Origin: Georgenia thermotolerans
Lineage (GTDB): Bacteria > Actinomycetota > Actinomycetes > Actinomycetales > Actinomycetaceae
Direction: 5' to 3'
NCBI RefSeq assembly: GCF_009193185.1
Contig: NZ_VUKF01000011.1
Coordinates: 41,730 to 105,729 of the forward strand
Length of the DNA: 64,000 nucleotides
Shown here piece by piece: positions 1 to 7,662 of this stretch. Below the pieces are notes generated by a model. It was not told the origin of the DNA. It was given only the letters and a program-made list of their open reading frames with translations, and made no database searches. Every line of letters starts with the position of its first letter. The stretch's first letter is position 1. Made by a program: the position numbers and the translations under genes.

Positions 1-607
1 TGGCCCGGCCGGTGGCCACGAGGACGAGGTGGCGGGCCGACATGATCGTCGCCAGGCCCTGGGTGAGGCAGTGGCGGGGCACTAGCCCGACGTCGCCGCC
101 GAAGAAGCGGGCGTTGTCCGCGCGGGTCTGGGCGGTGAGGGTCTTCAGGCGGGTGCGCGAGGCGAGCGAGGAGCCCGGCTCGTTGAAGGCGATGTGCCCG
201 TCGGTGCCGATGCCGAGCAGCTGCAGGTCCACCCCGCCGGCGTCGGCGATGGCGGCCTCGTAGGCGGCGCAGGCGGCCGGCAGGTCCTCGGCGTTGCCGT
301 CCGGGCCCTGGACGGCGTCGGGCGGGATGTCCACCCGGGAGGCGAACTCCCGGTCGATGACGTTGCGGTAGCGCTCGGGATGGTCGGCGGGCAGTCCCAC
401 GTACTCGTCGAGCATGAACGCCCGGGCCCGCGCGAAGGAGACGCGGCCGGCGGCGCAGCGGCGGGCCAGCTCGTCGTAGACCGCCAGGGGGCTGGAGCCG
501 GTGGCCAGGCCGAGCACGGCGTCCGGCTTGGCGGCCAGCAGCCGCTCGATCGCGTCGGCCACCAGCACGGCGATGGCCTCGGCGCTGGGCTGGATGACGA
601 CCTCCAC
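1..607 (-). CDS. nagB: Glucosamine-6-phosphate deaminase, partial
   Basis: Converts glucosamine 6-phosphate to fructose 6-phosphate and ammonia in the cytoplasm, the last step of amino-sugar catabolism. The first 202 codons are present; the 3' end lies outside the window. Visible family motifs are LGLATGSSP near residue 32, MLDEYVGL with the catalytic Asp67, and GIGTDGHIAFNEPGS with Asp136, His138 and Glu143, all intact. The start is GTG at 607 because GGAGGAGACC lies just upstream, and no better in-frame start is seen. It is read in the same direction as the HU gene but behind that gene's terminator, so it is probably transcribed separately. Confidence 0.93.
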   Translation of the reverse strand, partial: MEVVIQPSAEAIAVLVADAIERLLAAKPDAVLGLATGSSPLAVYDELARRCAAGRVSFARARAFMLDEYVGLPADHPERYRNVIDREFASRVDIPPDAVQGPDGNAEDLPAACAAYEAAIADAGGVDLQLLGIGTDGHIAFNEPGSSLASRTRLKTLTAQTRADNARFFGGDVGLVPRHCLTQGLATIMSARHLVLVATGRA

Positions 608-728
608 GCGGGGTCTCCTCCTTGGCGAGCGCTCAGGACCGCCGCGGGCGGCGGGTCCGGGATGTGGGTGCGGGTGCGGGTGCGGCCGGCGTACGAGCCG
701 GGGATCCGGCGTCCGGGCCGGGATGTGA

Positions 729-759
729 GGACGGGCAGGGCCCGCGGCCCTGCCCGTCC
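729..759 (-). terminator. Intrinsic terminator of the HU gene
   Basis: A perfect 12-bp inverted repeat (GGACGGGCAGGG with its complement) around a 7-base loop, 20 bases past the HU stop codon. There is no T-run, as is usual for high-GC actinobacteria. Confidence 0.75.
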
Positions 760-778
760 TCGGCGCATCAGCGCGACG

Positions 779-1060
779 TCACTTGGCGACGGCCTTCTTC
801 AGGGCCGAGCCGGCGGAGATCTTGACGCCGTAGCCCGCGGGGATCTGGATCTCCTCGCCGGTACGGGGGTTGCGGCCGGTGCGGGCGGCGCGCTCGACAC
901 GCTCGACGCTCAGCAGGCCGGTCACCTTGACGGGCTCCCCCTTGCTCAGGGAGTCGACCAGGACCTCCTGCAGCGCCGACAGGGCGGCGTCGGCCTGGGA
1001 CTTGGTGAGCGAGGAGCGCTCGGCGACGGCGGCGACGAGCTCGGTGCGGTTGACGGACAT
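779..1060 (-). CDS. hup: HU-family DNA-binding protein
   Basis: A 93-residue nucleoid protein that bends and compacts DNA as a dimer. The sequence has the N-terminal helical pair (MSVNRTELVAAVAE) and the signature around residues 46-66, with GRNPRTGEEIQIPA forming the DNA-gripping arm. The C-terminus ends in Lys/Ala without the long basic tail of mycobacterial HupB or streptomycete HupS, so it is the short HU type. An in-frame upstream extension to 1126 exists, but the ATG at 1060 has GAGG eight bases ahead and matches the family length. A terminator follows, so it is probably monocistronic. Confidence 0.95.
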   Translation of the reverse strand: MSVNRTELVAAVAERSSLTKSQADAALSALQEVLVDSLSKGEPVKVTGLLSVERVERAARTGRNPRTGEEIQIPAGYGVKISAGSALKKAVAK

Positions 1061-1115
1061 GGAAAACCTCTCATCGTTCGGTTCGGGCGCTGCGTTTCGG
1101 CGCCGCTGCGCCCAG

Positions 1116-1145
1116 ACATTACGCACCGCCCGCCGAAGTTGTCGC
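1116..1145 (-). promoter_or_regulatory. Candidate promoter of the HU gene
   Basis: On the minus strand, GCGACA (1145-1140) is followed after 18 bases by TAATGT (1121-1116). Transcription would start near 1109 and give a leader of about 50 bases. The match to sigma-70 consensus is moderate. Confidence 0.4.
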
Positions 1146-1348
1146 TTTCACGCGCCGATTTTCCGCGTGTCCACGCGGTTTGCGGGCCGACACGGCCCCG
1201 CCGGGGCGCCGCGGGCACCACTTCGGCAGCACCTGCCGACGAACCGGCGTGGCGGCCCGCCCGGCGCGGCGGGGCGGGCGGGGCGCGGCAGGATGGTGCC
1301 GATCACGGGTACGAAAGGCGCGGCGTGGGCCGCGCGAGAGGAGACGAC

Positions 1349-2344
1349 ATGGAGCAGCGCACGCTCGGCCGCACCGGCCGGCAGGTGTCGGTGGTGGGCC
1401 TCGGCACCTGGCAGCTCGGGGCCGACTGGGGCGAGGTGGACGAGGGCACCGCGCGCGGCGTGCTGGCCGCGGCGGCGGAGGCCGGGGTGACCTTCTTCGA
1501 CACCGCGGACGTCTACGGCGACGGGCGCAGCGAGCAGATCATCGGCGGGTACCTGCGGGACAACCCGGGCCTGGACGTCACGGTGGCGACGAAGATGGGA
1601 CGGCGGGTGGCCCAGGTGCCCGAGGCCTACCACCTCGAGGCCTTCCGGGAGTGGACGGACCGTTCCCGCCGGAACCTCGGCGTCGACCGGCTCGACCTGG
1701 TCCAGCTGCACTGCCCGCCGTCCGCCGTGCACGCCAGCGACGCGGTCTTCGACGCGCTGGAGACGCTGGTGGCGGAGGACCGCATCGCCGCCTACGGGGT
1801 GAGCGTGGAGACCAGCGCCGAGGCGCTGGACGCCATGGCCCACCCGAACCTCGCCACCGTCCAGATCATCCTCAACGTCTTCCGGCGCAAGCCGCTCGAG
1901 GAGGTCCTGCCGACCGCGGCCGCGCGCGGGGTGGGCATCATCGCCCGCGTGCCGCTCGCCTCGGGGCTGCTCACCGGGCGGTACGGCCACGACACCCGGT
2001 TCGCCGCGTCCGACCACCGCACCTTCAACCGCGACGGCAGCGCCTTCGACGTCGGGGAGACCTTCTCGGGGGTGGACTACGACACCGGCGTCGACGCCGC
2101 GCAGGAGTTCGCCCGGCTCGTCGCCGACCTCGGACCGGCCGGCGCGACCCCGGCGCAGGTCGCCCTGCGGTGGGTGATCCAGCAGGCGGGCGTGAGCACG
2201 GTGATCCCGGGGGCCCGCACGCCCGAGCAGGCGCGGGGCAACGCCGCGGCCGCCGGGCTGCCGGAGCTGTCGCCCGAGCTCCTCGACGCGCTCGAGCGGC
2301 TCTACGACGCGCGCATCCGCGAGCAGGTGCACGCCCGCTGGTGA
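1349..2344 (+). CDS. Aldo/keto reductase
   Basis: A 331-residue NADPH-dependent oxidoreductase of the AKR TIM-barrel family; the substrate cannot be told from sequence. The catalytic tetrad is visible: Asp51 and Tyr56 in FFDTADVYGDG, Lys82 in ATKMGRR and His121 in LVQLHCP. The cofactor-binding C-terminal end has STVIPGARTPEQARGN. The ATG at 1349 has AGAGGAG six bases ahead. The gene converges on the CoA transferase gene with only one base between the two stop codons, so there is no room for a terminator between them. Confidence 0.9.
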   Translation: MEQRTLGRTGRQVSVVGLGTWQLGADWGEVDEGTARGVLAAAAEAGVTFFDTADVYGDGRSEQIIGGYLRDNPGLDVTVATKMGRRVAQVPEAYHLEAFREWTDRSRRNLGVDRLDLVQLHCPPSAVHASDAVFDALETLVAEDRIAAYGVSVETSAEALDAMAHPNLATVQIILNVFRRKPLEEVLPTAAARGVGIIARVPLASGLLTGRYGHDTRFAASDHRTFNRDGSAFDVGETFSGVDYDTGVDAAQEFARLVADLGPAGATPAQVALRWVIQQAGVSTVIPGARTPEQARGNAAAAGLPELSPELLDALERLYDARIREQVHARW

Positions 2345-2345
2345 C

Positions 2346-3851
2346 CTACCACGCCAGCGCGGCCGCCCCGTACGGCGCCGGCGGGGCGGGGTAGTCCAGC
2401 GGTTCGCCGTCGACGGCGAGGGGCGGGGGAACGTAGTCCAGGTCGCCGTAGGCGGAGGCGCACCGGCGCAGCGGCACGGCGGGCCCCGCGCCGGCCCCCG
2501 CCGCCGACGGCGCCCCGGCTCCCGTCGCCGTCGGCGAACCGGCCCCCGCCGGGGGTCCGGCGGGCCCCTCCCCCGGCGGCGCGCCCAGGCCCAGCAGCTC
2601 GGCCGCGACCCGCGCCAGGGCGACCCGGGCCACCCCGCCGCCGTGGTCGGCCCGACCCGCGAGCATCCGCATGACGGCGGCGCCCACGAGGTAGCCGGTG
2701 GCAAAGTCGAGGGCCTGCACCGGCAGCGCGCCGGGCCGCCAGGCCGGCCCCTCCCGCCCCGGCCTCTGCTCTCCCGGATGCCCCTCCCCCGTCCCGTAGA
2801 CGGAAGCGATGCCGGTGGCGACCTGGACGATGCTGTCGAAGCCGCGCTCGTGGCCCCACGGGCCGGTCGGCCCCCAGGCCGACAGCTCGGCGACGACGAG
2901 GCCGGGCCGGCGGGCCAGGACCGCCTCGGCGTCCAGGCCGAGCCCGGCGAGGGCGCCGGGCCGGTAACCGGTGACGAGGACGTCCGCGCCGGCGAGCAGC
3001 TCGTCCACCCGGTGCCGGGTGACCGGGTCGGTCAGGTCGGCCACGGCGGAGCGCTTGGCGAACCCGGTGTCGAGGTGCTGGTCGAGCAGCTCGGGGTTGT
3101 CCGGGGGGTCGATGCGCAGCACGTCGGCCCCCAGGGCGCCGAGCAGCCGGGTGGCGGTTGGGCCGGCGAGGACCCGGGTCAGGTCGAGCACGCGCACGCC
3201 GGCCAGCGGCGGGCCGTCGGTGGGCGCCGGCGCGCGGCCGGGCGCGTCGGTGCGCGCGAGGTCGACGAGCGGCAGGTCGGCGACCAGGCGGCCCTGCTCG
3301 TGGGCGCGCCACTGTGCGGGGGTGCGCAGGGCCGCGGCGACGCCCCCGGCGGCACGCACCCGGGTCTCGACCGTGTGGGCGGGCAGGGCCGCCACGGCCT
3401 CGGCCACCGCCGCGCGGGCGCCGTCGTCGTCGGGTGGCAGGCCCAGGGCGGTGAGCAGCGCCCGGCGGTGGTGGGGGTAGTTGGCGTGCACCCGCACCCA
3501 GCCGTCGGCCGCGGGGTAGAAGGTCGACAGCGGCGCCCACGCCTCCGGGGCGCGGCCGGCCACCCGCAGGTGCCGGAAGTCGTCGAACGCGGCGGCGACG
3601 TGCCGGCTGTCGAGGGAGACCCAGCGCGGGGCGCCGCGGCGGTCCGCGAGCGCGGCGGCCGCCCGCGCCGCCTCCCGGACGCTGCCCACCGCGAGGGCCT
3701 CGACGTCGAGCGGGCCGGCCCAGATGCGGCGCGGCCCGGTGACGGTGACGCCGTCGGCCGCGGCGTCGTCGCCGGGGCGGAGGACCGGCGCGCTGGAGAG
3801 CTCCGGCCAGGGCGTCGGCGCCGCCGGCCCCTGGGTGTCCTGGGTGGTCAT
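2346..3851 (-). CDS. CoA transferase, family III (CaiB/BaiF)
   Basis: A 501-residue member of the family III CoA transferases, which move CoA between carboxylic acids through an enzyme-bound aspartyl-CoA ester. Residues from about 215 carry the typical start of the fold (LAGVRVLDLTRVLAGPTATR, then GADVLRIDPP) and the later VTGYRPGAL and AWGPTGPWGHERGFDS stretches. The Asp in QALDFATGYL is in the place of the catalytic aspartate. Residues 1-210 look like the C-terminal part of a second copy, so the chain resembles a permuted or half-duplicated CoA transferase. A Gly/Pro/Ala-rich insert lies near residues 415-450. Substrate unknown. It does not overlap the downstream ABC genes. Confidence 0.85.
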   Translation of the reverse strand: MTTQDTQGPAAPTPWPELSSAPVLRPGDDAAADGVTVTGPRRIWAGPLDVEALAVGSVREAARAAAALADRRGAPRWVSLDSRHVAAAFDDFRHLRVAGRAPEAWAPLSTFYPAADGWVRVHANYPHHRRALLTALGLPPDDDGARAAVAEAVAALPAHTVETRVRAAGGVAAALRTPAQWRAHEQGRLVADLPLVDLARTDAPGRAPAPTDGPPLAGVRVLDLTRVLAGPTATRLLGALGADVLRIDPPDNPELLDQHLDTGFAKRSAVADLTDPVTRHRVDELLAGADVLVTGYRPGALAGLGLDAEAVLARRPGLVVAELSAWGPTGPWGHERGFDSIVQVATGIASVYGTGEGHPGEQRPGREGPAWRPGALPVQALDFATGYLVGAAVMRMLAGRADHGGGVARVALARVAAELLGLGAPPGEGPAGPPAGAGSPTATGAGAPSAAGAGAGPAVPLRRCASAYGDLDYVPPPLAVDGEPLDYPAPPAPYGAAALAW

Positions 3852-3861
3852 GGCGCCTTGC

Positions 3862-4848
3862 CTACACCACGTCGCGCCGGCGGAACACCACCGCCGCGAG
3901 CACGACGACGGCCGCCACCAGCACGAGGAGGTAACCGGTGCTGCGGCCGAGCGACAGCTCGTGCGTGATGAGGTCGCACATCCGTCCCTGCGGCCCGGTG
4001 GTGCAGTCGGGGATCGAGTAGGAGGTGCCGCCCAGGATCCAGCCCTCGATGTTGGGCCGGACCAACCACGGCTGTGAGCGGGGCAGCGCCGAGCCGACGA
4101 CGCCCTCGACGACGACGAGGTAGCCGACGGCGAGCCCGAGCACGGCCGCGGTGTGGCGCAGCAGGAACCCCAGGGCCGCCCCGGCGACGGCGGCCAGCAC
4201 GGTCAGGGCGAGGATCCGCAGCATCGTGCCCGCCGTCGCGCGCCAGGCCGCCGCGGTCATCGAGCCGGCGGCGTCGGCCCCGGAAGTGATCAGCCAGGCG
4301 CCGCCGACGAGCACGAGCAGCAGGACGACGGCGGCCGGCGCGGTCCCGAGGCCGGCGGCGAGCACCTTCGAGCCATACACCCGCAGGCGTCGCGGCTCGA
4401 AGGTGAGCCAGCTGGTCATCGCGCCGGTGCTCAGCTCGGCGGCGGTGGCGGTGGCGCCGACGAGGAACGCGAGCAGCAGGAGGACGAACGCGTGGAGAGT
4501 CAGCGTGGTGGGCAGGCTCTCCGCGAGCGGCTGGACGGTGGTGAGGAAGTGCTCCGGCTGCGGGCCGAGCTGGTCGCAGCCGAAGTCGACGTCCTGGCCC
4601 TGGGCGCGCTGGTCCGCCTCGTCCTGCCGGCACTGGGCGACGATCTGCTCGCCGTTGCGCTCCCAGTCGGCGCGCGCGTCGTCGTACCACTGCTGGGCCT
4701 GGGCCTGCTCGGCGGGCGTCATGGGCTGGGCGGCGGTCCAGGCGGTGAGGAGGAAGAACCCGGTGACCACCACGCCGGCGAGGAGGGCGAGGATCACCAG
4801 GCGGCGGCTGAACAGGCGCCGCAGCTCCACCCGGGTCAGGCGCGTCAC
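3862..4848 (-). CDS. ABC-2 type transporter permease
   Basis: A 328-residue membrane protein, the permease half of an export-type ABC transporter. One hydrophobic segment near residues 15-40 (FSRRLVILALLAGVVVTGFF) is followed by a long extracytoplasmic loop with charged Gln/Asp/Glu residues. About five more hydrophobic segments follow between residues 130 and 325. The GTG start at 4848 overlaps the TGA stop of the ATPase gene in the 4-base string GTGA, so the two are translationally coupled and act together. The exported substrate is unknown; drug or peptide export is only a guess from the family. Confidence 0.85.
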   Translation of the reverse strand: MTRLTRVELRRLFSRRLVILALLAGVVVTGFFLLTAWTAAQPMTPAEQAQAQQWYDDARADWERNGEQIVAQCRQDEADQRAQGQDVDFGCDQLGPQPEHFLTTVQPLAESLPTTLTLHAFVLLLLAFLVGATATAAELSTGAMTSWLTFEPRRLRVYGSKVLAAGLGTAPAAVVLLLVLVGGAWLITSGADAAGSMTAAAWRATAGTMLRILALTVLAAVAGAALGFLLRHTAAVLGLAVGYLVVVEGVVGSALPRSQPWLVRPNIEGWILGGTSYSIPDCTTGPQGRMCDLITHELSLGRSTGYLLVLVAAVVVLAAVVFRRRDVV

Positions 4849-5834
4849 GACTCCTCCCCCGCGGCTCCCGCACGGCCGGCCGGGACCGGCTGGGCCGCCC
4901 CGGACCCGGGATGCTCGCCCAGCCCGGCGCCCGCCGTGAGCTCGAGGAAGACCGACTCGAGGTCGCGGCGCAGCGGCACGAGCTCGTGGACGTAGAGACC
5001 CTGGCGGGCCAGCAGGTAGGTGATGCGCGCCGGGTCTGGGGTGCCGCGCACGCGCAGGCCGGGCCCGTCGCGCTCGACGAGGAGGCCCTTGGCGGTGAGC
5101 AGCCGCTCGGCGGCGTCGACGTCGGCCACGCCGACCCGGACGCTGAGGTCGCCGCGGGCGCCGATGACCTGCGCGACCGGCCCCTCGGCGAGCAGCCGCC
5201 CGTGGCCGATGATGGAGACGGTGTCCGCCACCTGCTCGACCTCGGCGAGGATGTGGCTGCTGACCAGCACGGTCGCGCCGGCCTCGCCGAGCCGGCGCAT
5301 CGTCTCGCGGATCTCGCGGATGCCGGCGGGGTCCAGGCCGTTGGTGGGCTCGTCGAAGATGAGCAGGTCGGGGGACTTCAGCAGCGTGGCCGCGATCGCC
5401 AGGCGCTGTTTCATGCCGAGGGAGTAGCCGCGGTAGCGGTCCCGCGCCCGCTCGGCGAGCCCGGTCTGCTCGAGGACCTGGCCCACCCGGGCGGGCGGGG
5501 CGCCGATCGCGCCGGCGAGCAGCCGCAGGTTCTTCTCGCCGGAGAAGGCGGGGAAGAACCTCGGCGACTCCACGATCGCCCCGACCCGGGCCACCACGTC
5601 GGGCAGCCGCTCGGGGACCGGCTCGCCGAAGATGCGCATCGTGCCGGCGTCGGCCCGGACCAGGCCCAGCAGCATACGGATCGTCGTCGTCTTGCCCGAG
5701 CCGTTGGGCCCGAGGAACCCGTGCACCCCGCCGGCCGGCACGCGCAGGTCGAGCTCCTGCACGGCCACGCGGCGGCCCCGCCGGCCGCGGTAGGTCTTGC
5801 GCAGCCCGGCGGTCTCGATCGCCAGCACGCTCAT
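4845..5834 (-). CDS. ABC transporter ATP-binding protein
   Basis: A 329-residue ATPase that powers the ABC-2 permease encoded just downstream. Walker A is GPNGSGKT near residue 44, the signature region is YSLGMKQRLAIAATLL, and Walker B is LLIFDEPTNGLDP, followed by the switch His in VSSHILAEVEQ. After residue 220 there is an extra C-terminal domain typical of DrrA/CcmA-type export ATPases. It overlaps the permease start by four bases. The C-terminal 25 residues are Gly/Ala/Pro-rich and probably flexible. Confidence 0.93.
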   Translation of the reverse strand: MSVLAIETAGLRKTYRGRRGRRVAVQELDLRVPAGGVHGFLGPNGSGKTTTIRMLLGLVRADAGTMRIFGEPVPERLPDVVARVGAIVESPRFFPAFSGEKNLRLLAGAIGAPPARVGQVLEQTGLAERARDRYRGYSLGMKQRLAIAATLLKSPDLLIFDEPTNGLDPAGIREIRETMRRLGEAGATVLVSSHILAEVEQVADTVSIIGHGRLLAEGPVAQVIGARGDLSVRVGVADVDAAERLLTAKGLLVERDGPGLRVRGTPDPARITYLLARQGLYVHELVPLRRDLESVFLELTAGAGLGEHPGSGAAQPVPAGRAGAAGEES

Positions 5835-5982
5835 CCGGCCTCCTCCCGCGGGGCCGGGCGGGCGCCGCGGCCTGCGCGGATGCTATCGGCGAACCGGATG
5901 GGCCCGGACCGGAACGAGCTGCCCGGGCGCCCAGGTGGGAAAACGCGTGACATCGGAGCCCGGGGCGGCCACCCTGGCGCGC

Positions 5983-6390
5983 ATGACCTCCTTCGTCTCG
6001 CACACCAGCATCGACTGCACCAACACCTACGAGCTGAGCGAGTGGTGGAAGAAGCTCCTGGGCTACGTCGACCTCGCTGACGACCCGAACGACCCCGGCG
6101 ACGAGGAGTGCATGATCGTCGACCCGGACGGCGGGCACCGGCTGCTGTTCATCGAGGTGCCGGAGGGCAAGGCGGTCAAGAACCGCATCCACCTCGACCT
6201 CCGGCCACGCGAGGGCACGCGGGACCAGGAGGTCGAGCGCGTGCGCCGGCTCGGTGCGCGAGAAGTCGCGGACCGTCGCGGGCAGTACGGTCCCGGCACC
6301 GGATGGGTGGTCTTCGCGGACCCGGAGGGCAACGAGTTCTGCGTCCTGCTGTCCGTGGACGAGCGGGCCGCCCTGGCGCGCACGGAGTAG
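5983..6390 (+). CDS. VOC (glyoxalase-like) family protein
   Basis: A 135-residue protein with the paired beta-alpha-beta-beta-beta modules of the vicinal oxygen chelate fold. It begins with HTSIDCTNTYELSEWWKKLL and ends with WVVFADPEGNEFCVL, the usual C-terminal metal-site module. His and Glu residues in these places could bind a metal ion, but the reaction is unknown. The ATG at 5983 starts the first beta strand at the usual place; no good Shine-Dalgarno sequence precedes it. It converges on the threonine aldolase-like gene across a short repeat-containing spacer. Confidence 0.8.
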   Translation: MTSFVSHTSIDCTNTYELSEWWKKLLGYVDLADDPNDPGDEECMIVDPDGGHRLLFIEVPEGKAVKNRIHLDLRPREGTRDQEVERVRRLGAREVADRRGQYGPGTGWVVFADPEGNEFCVLLSVDERAALARTE

Positions 6391-6450
6391 CGCGGAGCAG
6401 GACGGGCGCGCTCGCAGCGGCGCGGAACAGGGCGGACGCGCTCGCACCGA
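6391..6450. repeat. Tandem imperfect 30-bp repeat
   Basis: Two adjoining 30-base units (6391-6420 and 6421-6450), each starting CGCGGA and containing CGCTCGCA, differ at about six positions. They lie directly after the VOC stop codon. A weaker partial third unit may follow up to about 6480. Confidence 0.6.
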
Positions 6451-6490
6451 TTCGCCGGGACGTGCCCGCACGGAACAGTGCCCCGGCGAT

Positions 6491-7516
6491 CTACCCCAGG
6501 TGCCGCGCGAGCACGGCGACCAGCGCCTCGACGTCCTCCTCGGTGGTGTCGAAGGAGGCGACGGCGCGCACCACCCCCGCACGGGCGTCCCAGGCCAGCA
6601 CGGGCGCCTCGGCCACGACGGCCGGCAGCGCCGCGGGCGGGACGGGGACGAAGACGGCGTTGGCCTCGACCGGGTAGACGGGCTCGACGCCGAGCTCGCC
6701 CAGCCGGGCGGCGAGCAGGTCGGCGGCGGCGTTGGCGTGGGCGGCGTTGCGTCGCCACAGGTCCTCGGTGAGCAGGGCGAGCAGCTGGGCCGAGACGAAG
6801 CGCATCTTCGAGGCCAGCTGGGTGGTGGCCTTGCGCAGCCGGTCGACCGGCTCGGCCAGGTCCGGCGCCAGGACGATGACGGCGTCGCCGGGCAGGCCCC
6901 CGTTCTTGGTCGCGCCGAGGGAGACGACGTCGACGCCGGCGTCGGCGGTCAGCTCGCGCAGGGTCGTGCCCAGGCGGGCGGCCGCGTTGGCGAGGCGGGC
7001 GCCGTCGACGTGGACGCGGGCCCCGCGCGCCCGGGCGAAGGCGGTCAGCTCGGCGAGCTCGGCGACGGTGTAGGTGGTGCCCAGCTCGGTGCTCTGGGCG
7101 ACGGTGACCGCGGCCGGCCGGGCGTGGTGGACGGTGCCGTCGTCGGCGTCGAAGGCCGGGGCGAGCAGCGCGGGGGTGGCCTTGCCGGCCGCCGCGGGCA
7201 CGGTGACCAGGCGCATGCCGCCGACCAGCTGGGGGGCGGTGGACTCGTCGGTGACCATGTGCGACTCCGCCGTCGCGACGGCCGCCTCCCACGGGCGCAG
7301 CAGCGCTTTGAGCGCGAGGACGTTGGCGCCGGTGCCGTTGAAGACGGGGAAGACCCGCGCGTGCGGACCGAAGTGCTGGCGGACCCGCTCCTCCAGGGCC
7401 GCGGTGACCGGGTCGGCGCCGTAGGAGGGCGCGTGCCCCTCGTTGGCGGCGGCCAGGGCGGCGAGCACGGCGGGGTGCGCGCCGGAGGAGTTGTCGGAGA
7501 GGAATCCACGCGTCAT
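6491..7516 (-). CDS. Low-specificity L-threonine aldolase-type PLP enzyme
   Basis: A 341-residue fold-type I PLP enzyme of the beta-eliminating lyase family, expected to cleave threonine to glycine and acetaldehyde. The start MTRGFLSDNSSGAHPAVL, the HVDGARLAN motif (Asp171 binds the pyridine nitrogen) and the PLP lysine Lys204 in GATKNGG all fit. An in-frame extension to 7645 exists, but the ATG at 7516 is preceded by GGAGAG and matches the family N-terminus. It stands alone between a converging VOC gene and the divergent GH92 gene. Confidence 0.88.
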   Translation of the reverse strand: MTRGFLSDNSSGAHPAVLAALAAANEGHAPSYGADPVTAALEERVRQHFGPHARVFPVFNGTGANVLALKALLRPWEAAVATAESHMVTDESTAPQLVGGMRLVTVPAAAGKATPALLAPAFDADDGTVHHARPAAVTVAQSTELGTTYTVAELAELTAFARARGARVHVDGARLANAAARLGTTLRELTADAGVDVVSLGATKNGGLPGDAVIVLAPDLAEPVDRLRKATTQLASKMRFVSAQLLALLTEDLWRRNAAHANAAADLLAARLGELGVEPVYPVEANAVFVPVPPAALPAVVAEAPVLAWDARAGVVRAVASFDTTEEDVEALVAVLARHLG

Positions 7517-7662
7517 GGACGTATTCTCTCCGGCGGCGCCGCTGGCCCCTTCCGGGGACCTCGCCGCGCCGAAACGCGTCGGCGGTTCCGTCACGACACG
7601 GACAGCCTCCGGCCGTAGTGTGCGGCCACGGGGCAGGCGGGACACCGCGGAGAGGGGGGCTC

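Noticed and set aside
194..1348. Long open frame running into the aldo/keto reductase gene
   Set aside because: It overlaps nagB and the HU gene on the other strand; the Gly/Ala/Arg-rich product is a by-product of high GC. The real start is ATG 1349.
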